A DNA stretch of 64,000 nt, taken from positions 372,001 through 436,000 of the forward strand of contig NZ_JAHZTC010000001.1 of NCBI RefSeq assembly GCF_019599265.1. Direction: 5' to 3'. This document shows, piece by piece, positions 18,348 to 25,363 of the stretch (its first letter is position 1; each line of letters opens with the position of its first letter). A program made the position numbers and the translations under genes. A model generated the notes under the pieces. That model worked only from the letters and a program-made list of their open reading frames with translations, made no database searches and was not told the DNA's origin. The stretch is from Pontibacter sp. HSC-14F20 (GTDB lineage Bacteria > Bacteroidota > Bacteroidia > Cytophagales > Hymenobacteraceae).

Positions 18348-19742
18348 TTATACCTTCACCACTTTCCAGGTGCCGCGCCGGAAAAGCCACCAGCTGACCA
18401 GGGCGTGGAAAGAGTGGCAAAAGGCTATGGCAATGAAAATACCGGTTGTCCCGAAGCCGAGGGTTTTTGCCAGCAGATAAGCCAGCGGTATTTCGATCAG
18501 CCACAGCACCACAATATTGATGATGGATGGCGTCCGGGTATCGCCGGCACCATTGAAGGCCTGTACCATCACCATGCCCAAACCAAAGAAGACGTAGCCC
18601 AGCGTTATGATTTGCAAAGCTTGGGAGGACACGGCGATCACGGCTTCCTCCTCAGCAAAAAAAGCAGCCATGTACTCACCAAAAAACAGGAACAGGAGCG
18701 TGACACACGCCATAAAGATGATATTGTAACGCGCCGTCAGCCATACTGCCAGTTCAGCCCGTTTCGCTTTCTGGGCACCCAGGTTCTGGCCAACTAGTGT
18801 TGCTGCCGCCGAGGACAGGCCCCAGGCGGGTAGCAGCGCAAACATGATCAGGCGGAAGGCGATGGTATAGCCGGCCAGGGCACTGCTGCCAAACTCAGCA
18901 ATGATACGGGTCAGGAAGATCCAGCTGGCAGAGTCGATCAGGTACTGGCCCATACCACCCGACGCTACCGAGAGGATGCGCCTGATCATGACAAAACGGA
19001 TAACCAGGTTCTCTCTTCCGACTTTAAGTAAATGCTTGCCATTGAGCAGGTGATAAAACTGGTAGACAACACCCATGCTGCGCCCGATGGTGGTGGCCCA
19101 GGCGGCACCTTCCAGTCCCCAGCCTTCAAAGCTGCCGATGCCGAAGATCAGGAGCGGGTCCAGTATAATGTTGGCGCCGTTGGCAAGCCAGAGGGCGCGC
19201 ATGGCCAGGTGCGGCTGACCGGCTCCCCGGAAGATCCCGTTGATCAGGAAAAGCATGATGATGACCAGGTTGCCTGCAAAAATGATCTGCGCATAGCAAA
19301 GTCCGGTTTCGAGCAGGGCGGCATCAGCACCCATCAACGTCAGGATGTCGGCCGCAAACCAGGTGGCCAGCAGGCCCATGATCACGGCCAACACAGCACC
19401 CGTTACCAGGAGCTGGTACGTGACGTTGCCGGCTTCGTGGTAGTTCTTTTCTCCGACGCGGCGTGCAACCAGGGCAGTGGCGGCAATGCTCACACCCATC
19501 CCCACCGAGTAGATCACCATCAGCACTGTTTCGGTAAGGCCGACTGTGGCCAGCGCTTTCGGCCCCAACCTGCCGACAAAGAAAATATCGACCACAGCAA
19601 ACAGCGACTCCATCATCATCTCCAGGATCATCGGCACTGCCAGCAGCACAATACTGGTCCGGATGCCCAGGGTGGTAAAGTCCTGCTCTTTGCCCTTCAC
19701 GGCCGACCAGACGAGCTGCAGAAAGTCTTTCAGGTTGTTCAT
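18348..19742 (-). CDS. MATE family multidrug/cation efflux transporter
   Basis: A 464-residue polytopic inner-membrane protein with about 12 hydrophobic segments in two similar halves, typical of the MATE fold. Recognisable segments are VPMILEMMMESLFAVVDIFFVG, DPLLIFGIGSFEGWGLEGAA and AFNGAGDTRTPSIIN, near family signature positions. The length matches the usual 440-470. MATE proteins expel cationic drugs or metabolites in exchange for Na+ or H+; the substrate is unknown. It stands alone on the minus strand, with a motif-rich spacer upstream. Confidence 0.95.
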   Translation of the reverse strand: MNNLKDFLQLVWSAVKGKEQDFTTLGIRTSIVLLAVPMILEMMMESLFAVVDIFFVGRLGPKALATVGLTETVLMVIYSVGMGVSIAATALVARRVGEKNYHEAGNVTYQLLVTGAVLAVIMGLLATWFAADILTLMGADAALLETGLCYAQIIFAGNLVIIMLFLINGIFRGAGQPHLAMRALWLANGANIILDPLLIFGIGSFEGWGLEGAAWATTIGRSMGVVYQFYHLLNGKHLLKVGRENLVIRFVMIRRILSVASGGMGQYLIDSASWIFLTRIIAEFGSSALAGYTIAFRLIMFALLPAWGLSSAAATLVGQNLGAQKAKRAELAVWLTARYNIIFMACVTLLFLFFGEYMAAFFAEEEAVIAVSSQALQIITLGYVFFGLGMVMVQAFNGAGDTRTPSIINIVVLWLIEIPLAYLLAKTLGFGTTGIFIAIAFCHSFHALVSWWLFRRGTWKVVKV

Positions 19743-20057
19743 GTGCGGAATTCAGGTATAGCAAGGTTACGGGAGAAGGAAGAAGTTGGGTTTGTTCAGG
19801 TATAGCTACTCCAGACCCTCTTGGTGTGCACAATTCCCGCGAGTATCTGAAGTAACAGCCCCGGCTATACCTATACCTGTTTAGTAGTCAATCGGCGAGA
19901 CATTCCTGGCTGCCTTGTCAGCTGAAGAGATACTTGCTTTAATATGGCAAAAACCTTCCGAATTAATTTGACGCATCTAAGTGAAGCTGTGCACCGTTAT
20001 ACTGCGAATACAGGTATATACCTTCCGTTGTAAGGTAAAATTAGAGTCATATTTAAT
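19743..20057. other. Divergent intergenic region rich in AGGTATAG motifs
   Basis: A 315-bp spacer between the divergent MATE and YpfJ-type genes. It holds about five copies of the octamer or a one-base variant (near 19752, 19796, 19861 with two in tandem, and 20011). Otherwise there are only AT-rich promoter-like stretches and no RNA gene or frame. Confidence 0.6.
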
Positions 20058-20957
20058 ATGAAATGGCAAGGCAGAAGAAAAAGCACCAATGTAGAAGACC
20101 GTAGAGGTCAGTCAGCAGGCGGTTTTGGTGGTGGCAGAGGCATCAGCCCCATGCTGCTTATACCTCTGTTCCGGCTCCTTTTCTCGAAAGTGGGGCTGAT
20201 CATAGTGGGGGTAGTGATCCTGATCATGTTTCTGACAGGAACCAACCCACTAACGATCCTGCAACAGTTTGTGGGCGGGGAACCGCAGTACGCCCAGTCA
20301 ACAGAGTACCAGCCTAGCCCGGAAGAGCAGGAGCTGGCCGAACAGACGAAAGTTGTGCTGGCAGATACCGAGGACGTCTGGAACAAGATTGTGCAAGGGT
20401 ACAGGGAGCCTACGCTGGTGCTCTTTACGGACCAGGTAAACTCGGCCTGTGGTACGGCGTCTTCAGCCACTGGGCCCTTTTACTGCCCCGGCGACGAAAA
20501 ACTGTACATCGACCTGAGCTTTTTCAGCGAGATGGAACACAAGCTGGGTGCTGAAGGCGACTTTGCGCAGGCTTATGTGGTGGGCCACGAAGTAGGGCAT
20601 CACATCCAGAAACTCACCGGTACCATGGACCAGGTAAACGCCATGCGGGGCCAGCTATCCCAGACGGAATTTAACAAACTGATGGTCAGAGTAGAGTTGC
20701 AGGCTGATTTTTATGCCGGGGTTTGGGCGCACCATACCCAACGATCGACAGGGTTTTTAGAGCCCGGCGACCTGGAAGAAGCCCTGAATGCAGCCAGTGC
20801 TATCGGCGACGACCGCCTTCAAAAGCAGTCCACGGGCAGAGTAGTGCCGGACTCCTTCACACACGGTACTTCCGCGCAACGCGTTCGCTGGTTCAGAAAG
20901 GGCTTTGATACAGGCGATGTCAATCAGGGCGATACGTTTAACGCTACTGAGTTGTAG
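20058..20957 (+). CDS. YpfJ-type neutral zinc metallopeptidase (PF04228)
   Basis: A 299-residue membrane-anchored protein. The N-terminus has the family opening MKWQGRRKSTNVEDRRG, then one transmembrane segment (about 38-56). The catalytic region has VGHEVGHHIQ (HExxH at about 176) and VELQADFYAGVWAHH with the third ligand. The signature HGTSAQRVRWFRKGFDTG closes the domain. Length and order match YpfJ. The peptidase domain should face the periplasm; physiological substrates are unknown. It has its own terminator at 20989. Confidence 0.95.
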   Translation: MKWQGRRKSTNVEDRRGQSAGGFGGGRGISPMLLIPLFRLLFSKVGLIIVGVVILIMFLTGTNPLTILQQFVGGEPQYAQSTEYQPSPEEQELAEQTKVVLADTEDVWNKIVQGYREPTLVLFTDQVNSACGTASSATGPFYCPGDEKLYIDLSFFSEMEHKLGAEGDFAQAYVVGHEVGHHIQKLTGTMDQVNAMRGQLSQTEFNKLMVRVELQADFYAGVWAHHTQRSTGFLEPGDLEEALNAASAIGDDRLQKQSTGRVVPDSFTHGTSAQRVRWFRKGFDTGDVNQGDTFNATEL

Positions 20958-20988
20958 TATCAAGCAGGTATAGATCGGTCTTAAAAGG

Positions 20989-21020
20989 AAAAGCCTCTCC
21001 GGAAATGGAGAGGCTTTTTT
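20989..21020. terminator. Bidirectional terminator
   Basis: The stem AAAAGCCTCTCC / GGAGAGGCTTTT with loop GGAAAT and a T run lies between the convergent YpfJ-type and serine hydrolase genes. Confidence 0.9.
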
Positions 21021-21028
21021 CGTATAGA

Positions 21029-22183
21029 TTATTTAATCAAGTTGTTGTACAAACTATTGAGGATGGCTGCCAGTGCCAGGTTATATTCATTTACTTCCGG
21101 GGCGCTGGTTCCGTTGGTGATCACCACAAAGCCGAACTGCTCTTTGGGCTGGAAGAACATGGCGCTGTAGAGTCCGTAGGCATTGCCGGTATGCCCAACA
21201 ATTGCCTTACCGGGAATCAGGTTTTTCTCGGTTTTCAGCGCCAGTCCATAGCCGTTGTCAGCGATCTTCGACTGCATCTGCTTTGCACTTTTCTTCGAGA
21301 TGATCCGGCTACCCTTATACTCGCCTTTGTTCAGGTGCATGGTCATATACTTGGCCAGGTCTGTAGCCGATATTTTCATGCCGCCGGTGGGCGAGAAGAT
21401 AGGAGTGCTGTAACCCATTTTATAATTGCTTATTTCCTGCCGGCGCGGTGCGTAGGCCGAGGGTGAGGGAGAGAAACTGCTGGAATCAGTATTGTATTCA
21501 TACAGGGTCACGAAGCGGCTGGCGGCGAGGGAATTCACATTAAAGCCACCATATAGCCCCAATGGGTCCAGAATGTGTTGTTTCACGTATTGGTCGAAAC
21601 GTTCACCAGAAAATTTCTCGAGTATAGTACCCGCCATGTTGAAGCCCAGGTTGCAGTACTCATAGCTTGTGCCGGGCTCGTAATCGTTGTAGCAGGCAGC
21701 CCAGTTCGGGTTTTTAGCAGGATCGATGGAGTCGAGGGTAAAGTAGCCCTGGCTGTCGTTGATGCTGGAGGTATGCGAAAGCATCATCCGCAGGGTAATG
21801 ACTTTATTCGGGAATTTTGGGTTGCGTACCTGAAAACCTACCAGCTCACTCACATCATCATTCAGATTGAGTTTACCCGCTTCGATCAATTGCATGAGGG
21901 CCGTCACGGTAAAGGACTTGGAAATGGAAGCAATCCTGAAAATGTCTTTATTGGAGAGAGGTGTCTGGCTTTCGATATCCTTTAAACCAAAGGATTTGTT
22001 ATAGACAATCTCACCCTTCTTTACCACGACAACTGAAAGTCCGACCATATCATGCTGCTGCATAAGAGTCTTTAGGTCTGTCTCGGTTTTAGTTTCCTGC
22101 CCGTGGCTGGAGAGGTTGAAGGCTATAAGCGCGAGTGTTGTAAGTGTGGCTTTCTTCCAAAGGTTTTTCAGCATAGTTGTCAT
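21029..22183 (-). CDS. Secreted serine hydrolase, class C beta-lactamase fold
   Basis: A 384-residue protein with a signal peptide (cleavage near SSHGQ, about 28). Penicillin-binding-protein/class C lactamase motifs are present: SISK (SxxK nucleophile, about 88), YCN (the YxN motif in YEYCNLGF) and GHTGN (the HxG form of the third motif). ASISKSFTVTALMQL and DVSELVGFQ are typical of the beta-lactamase-family serine hydrolases (PF00144). These include esterases and D-aminopeptidases as well as lactamases, so the substrate is uncertain. A second, divergent member lies at 36392-37726. Confidence 0.92.
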   Translation of the reverse strand: MTTMLKNLWKKATLTTLALIAFNLSSHGQETKTETDLKTLMQQHDMVGLSVVVVKKGEIVYNKSFGLKDIESQTPLSNKDIFRIASISKSFTVTALMQLIEAGKLNLNDDVSELVGFQVRNPKFPNKVITLRMMLSHTSSINDSQGYFTLDSIDPAKNPNWAACYNDYEPGTSYEYCNLGFNMAGTILEKFSGERFDQYVKQHILDPLGLYGGFNVNSLAASRFVTLYEYNTDSSSFSPSPSAYAPRRQEISNYKMGYSTPIFSPTGGMKISATDLAKYMTMHLNKGEYKGSRIISKKSAKQMQSKIADNGYGLALKTEKNLIPGKAIVGHTGNAYGLYSAMFFQPKEQFGFVVITNGTSAPEVNEYNLALAAILNSLYNNLIK

Positions 22184-22318
22184 GGCGTGTAAGGTATGAG
22201 AAGTCTAATATAAGCATCTCTCCCGGAATATCTTATTTGTCTTATGGATTCAGGCAGAAAGCACGACAACTCTTGTAGTTTTACACCAGTATTAAACCAA
22301 AACATAAAACAGCAAGGT

Positions 22319-23290
22319 ATGGAGTACAGAAGATTTGGCCGCACAGGCTGGCAGGTAAGCGAAGTAGGGTATGGCATGTGGGGTATGGCCGGTTGGACCG
22401 GCTCGGATGACCAGCAGTCTGACCGCTCATTGGACCTGGCCGTGGAAGGCGGCTGCAACTTTTTTGATACCGCCTGGGGCTACGGCAAAGGCAAAAGCGA
22501 ACAGATCCTCGGTCGCCTGCTCAAGCGTAACCCGGATAAGCGCCTGTACGTGGCGACGAAGATCCCGCCTAAAAATATGAAGTGGCCGTCGAAAGCAGAA
22601 TACAAACTCAAAGATTGTTTCCCTGCCGACCATATCATCGCCTATACCGAGAAAAGCCTGCAGAACCTGGGAGTGGAGACCATCGACCTGCAGCAGTTTC
22701 ATGTCTGGGAAGACGGCTGGGCAGAACAGGAAGAATGGCAACGGGCTGTAGAAAAGCTGAAAGCAGATGGCAAAATTCAGCACATGGGCGTGAGCGTGAA
22801 TCGCTGGGAACCGGATAATGTACTGCAGACCCTCCGCACCGGACACATCAGCAGCGTGCAGGCCATTTACAACATTTTCGATCAGGCACCAGAAGACAAG
22901 CTGTTTCCGCTTTGCCGCGAACTGGATATCGCTACCATCGCCCGCGTACCCTTTGATGAAGGCACCCTCACTGGTACTTTTACAACGGAAACCACTTTCC
23001 CAAAAGACGACTGGCGAAGCACGTACTTTGTGCCCGAAAACCTAAAAGCCAGTGTGGGCCATGCCAACCGGCTGAAGCCACTTATACCTACCGGGATGAC
23101 CATGGCAGAGATGGCGCTACGCTTTATTCTGAGTAATCCGGATGTGAGCACCACTATACCTGGTATGCGCAAGGCGCATCACGTGCAGGCCAATTTGCAA
23201 GCCGGCGACGGGAAAGGTTTGCTGGATGATTTGCTGGAGCAGCTGGAGTCACACCGCTGGGACCGGAAACCTACAGAGTGGTCACAGTAG
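22319..23290 (+). CDS. Aldo/keto reductase
   Basis: A 323-residue TIM-barrel oxidoreductase from the ATG at 22319; an in-frame ATG at 22244 adds 25 unconserved residues. It opens with the family motif MEYRRFGRTGWQVSEVGYG. The catalytic tetrad is visible as Asp and Tyr in FFDTAWGYG, Lys in VATKI, and His in QFHVW. It uses NADPH to reduce aldehydes or ketones; the specific substrate is not inferable. It ends 3 bp from the convergent DUF5777 gene with no clear hairpin between them. Confidence 0.94.
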   Translation: MEYRRFGRTGWQVSEVGYGMWGMAGWTGSDDQQSDRSLDLAVEGGCNFFDTAWGYGKGKSEQILGRLLKRNPDKRLYVATKIPPKNMKWPSKAEYKLKDCFPADHIIAYTEKSLQNLGVETIDLQQFHVWEDGWAEQEEWQRAVEKLKADGKIQHMGVSVNRWEPDNVLQTLRTGHISSVQAIYNIFDQAPEDKLFPLCRELDIATIARVPFDEGTLTGTFTTETTFPKDDWRSTYFVPENLKASVGHANRLKPLIPTGMTMAEMALRFILSNPDVSTTIPGMRKAHHVQANLQAGDGKGLLDDLLEQLESHRWDRKPTEWSQ

Positions 23291-23293
23291 TCC

Positions 23294-24187
23294 TTACCAA
23301 TCCTGATTCTCTTTTCCCTTCAGGTCGAAAACGCGCGAAATGTTAAATCCGAAATAGATATCCCCATTTGACCAATAGCCTGTATTTTGGGAAACGAAGA
23401 ACTTCTCGACCATGCCCTGCGCATTCGTGAAGATCAGCTGGAAAACGTGACCGCCTGTCTCGATATCAAATCCAAGGGAAAGACCATTCCGAAAGTCTTG
23501 GCGTGTCTGATCAGAAAGCAGGTAAAAGTACTCCGCGTTGAAAGAGGTTCGCTTGGTGATCTTGAAGCGTCCGCCGCCACCTAAGGCATACACATTGTTC
23601 TCATCCCGGCGCGTTGGGACGAGGTTGTGGTGAACCATAGTAGGGGACAGCTGGAGCGAAAAGCGCTCCGTAAACTGCCTGGCTATGAGTACCTGTTGCG
23701 TATAGGCTAACCGGTGCCTGAACTCAAAATTGTTTTCTTCCTCCGGCCATTTCTGCGACCGGACCGCTGCACTGGAAAAGAGCGTCAGCGTGACCGGCCA
23801 GCCTTTTCCCCTTCGCTGCTGTAGTAGCTTATACTTGACAAAACCGTCAAAGGTCTTCTCCACGGAGCTCCTGCCGATGCCGATGTCGAGCAGGTCTGTC
23901 ACGCCATACTCCAGCCCGAGACGGATGGTCGCCTGGTCGAGTCCGAAGAGCTCATAGGCGCCGCTGTTTAGGGTGCCAAACCGGTGGGAGATCAGAAAGA
24001 GCAGCACGCCGTCGCTGTTTGTTTCTACAGTATGCCCATTGGCCAGACGCGTGGCCTTAAAGGTGCCGGTCACATAGTCAGCGGTCGCACTATCACTGGC
24101 TTCCGCTATTTTAAGTAGCTCATCCTGTGCCTGCACAAAGGCTGTCGGCAGGCAAATCATCACCAGGAGAAACCATTTCTTTATCAT
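23294..24187 (-). CDS. DUF5777 family outer-membrane beta-barrel protein
   Basis: A 297-residue protein with a signal peptide (MIKKWFLLVMICLPTAFVQA, about 1-20). The mature part alternates hydrophobic and polar residues with aromatic girdles and ends in a beta-strand-like segment, as expected of a barrel. Segments such as SHRFGTLNSGAYELFGLDQA and YGVTDLLDIGIGRSS are typical of DUF5777. It is the last gene of a tight operon, one base after the YceI gene, which follows a cytochrome c gene. The operon context suggests an envelope electron-transfer or lipid role, but this is inference. Confidence 0.88.
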   Translation of the reverse strand: MIKKWFLLVMICLPTAFVQAQDELLKIAEASDSATADYVTGTFKATRLANGHTVETNSDGVLLFLISHRFGTLNSGAYELFGLDQATIRLGLEYGVTDLLDIGIGRSSVEKTFDGFVKYKLLQQRRGKGWPVTLTLFSSAAVRSQKWPEEENNFEFRHRLAYTQQVLIARQFTERFSLQLSPTMVHHNLVPTRRDENNVYALGGGGRFKITKRTSFNAEYFYLLSDQTRQDFRNGLSLGFDIETGGHVFQLIFTNAQGMVEKFFVSQNTGYWSNGDIYFGFNISRVFDLKGKENQDW

Positions 24188-24188
24188 T

Positions 24189-24755
24189 TCAAAGGCTGTT
24201 ACCTGTTAAGGGTGCATACAAGATATCCACTGTTATGTCAATTCGCCTGGCGATGTTATTTCGTACAAGCCGCGGAATCACGATGTCGAACTCCCGGGGC
24301 GTGACGGTGAAGGTGGATTTGCCATAAAGTCGCCCCCCTTTTACTTCCAGTGTACCAACGGTGTCGATGGCTTTGTCCTTGCCATGTATGCTCAGCACAC
24401 CTTTTACCCGCACTTCATAAGCCGCATCCCTGGTGATGTCGAGTATCTCTTTGTTGGTGATTTTGCCCTTAAAAGTGGCTTTCGGGTACTTGTCCGACTC
24501 CACATAGTTTTCATTGAAATGCGTTTGCATCAGGGACTTCCTGAACTTAAATTCCTTCATGGGTACTGAAAAGACCATTTCGCCGGTGCTTAAATCAATA
24601 ACCGAAACCACTTTTCTGTTATGCGCTTCAATGTCCTCCAGGAGAGCATCTGAAAAGAACCATATATGGCCTGTTTTGGTAAAGAAACGCTCCTGTGCCA
24701 CCACATCAGCAGAAGTGTAAAGTAAGAGCGCAATACCAAGGAGGAGCAGTTTCAT
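24189..24755 (-). CDS. YceI-family periplasmic lipid-binding-like protein
   Basis: A 188-residue secreted protein: signal peptide (about 1-20, ending VVAQE) then a lipocalin-like YceI barrel. Family marks include GHIWFFSDA, the HFNENYVESDKYPKATFKGKI region, and the C-terminal STFTVTPREFDIVIPRLV. Known YceI proteins bind long polyisoprenoids in a hydrophobic cavity. It lies 9 bp after the cytochrome c gene and 1 bp before the DUF5777 barrel, so all three are almost certainly one operon. Confidence 0.92.
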   Translation of the reverse strand: MKLLLLGIALLLYTSADVVAQERFFTKTGHIWFFSDALLEDIEAHNRKVVSVIDLSTGEMVFSVPMKEFKFRKSLMQTHFNENYVESDKYPKATFKGKITNKEILDITRDAAYEVRVKGVLSIHGKDKAIDTVGTLEVKGGRLYGKSTFTVTPREFDIVIPRLVRNNIARRIDITVDILYAPLTGNSL

Positions 24756-24764
24756 AATAAGGGA

Positions 24765-25151
24765 TCAGTTGTTCAAGGCGCCATCATTTACCCATTTCTT
24801 AATCTTGTCAATTTCACAGGCTGAGAGTTTGGCAGCGCCCTGTGGCATAGGAGCGAAGCCTGCCGCATGCGTGATGGCGCCAATCAGCCGGCCGTCGTCT
24901 ACCTTTTCTTTCACACCGCTGTAGTTACTCAGGACCACACCTCCTTCTGCAATGTTGGCTGCATGGCAGGCATAGCAGTTGGTAGCCAGTATGGGCGCCA
25001 CACTACCGGAAAAGGTAACCGTGTTGGTATCGCAATGCTGAGCGGGCTGCTGCGGCATCAGATCTTCTTCGTTGTCATCAGCACAAGCCACAGCAACCAT
25101 TAGGATAATGCCCAGCATCAATTTTTTTATCGTCGTATAAGTTCGGGCCAT
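24765..25151 (-). CDS. c-type cytochrome lipoprotein (mono-heme)
   Basis: A 128-residue exported protein. The signal ends in a lipobox-like VAVAC (Cys at about 23), so it is probably lipid-anchored. The heme-attachment motif CYACH is at about residues 59-63, within APILATNCYACHAANIAEGG, the pattern of small cytochromes of the planctomycete/PSD1-like class. A Met ligand may be supplied by AGFAPMPQG (about 97), and the C-terminal helix CEIDKIKKWVNDGA is typical. It is the first gene of the cytochrome-YceI-DUF5777 operon. Electron partners are not present in the window. Confidence 0.92.
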   Translation of the reverse strand: MARTYTTIKKLMLGIILMVAVACADDNEEDLMPQQPAQHCDTNTVTFSGSVAPILATNCYACHAANIAEGGVVLSNYSGVKEKVDDGRLIGAITHAAGFAPMPQGAAKLSACEIDKIKKWVNDGALNN

Positions 25152-25363
25152 GTGTTTCGTTTTTTTTCCGGTTACACCCTGATGTCCCCATCACGAAGAC
25201 TTTTTTCGGATGGTTGCCTCGGTCTGAAATAAAATCGAGCGCCTATCTTTATGAATTAAGTTGTCACATCAATCTTGCGGTTTTGTGCAGGTATAAGGTT
25301 TCGGTTCTTCCTATTTAATGCTATATTTCAGCATAGTTCGACACGCCTGATTATATTATAGAA

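Noticed and set aside
19032..19805. Plus-strand open frame of 257 codons inside the MATE gene
   Set aside because: His/Gln-rich shadow of a membrane protein gene.
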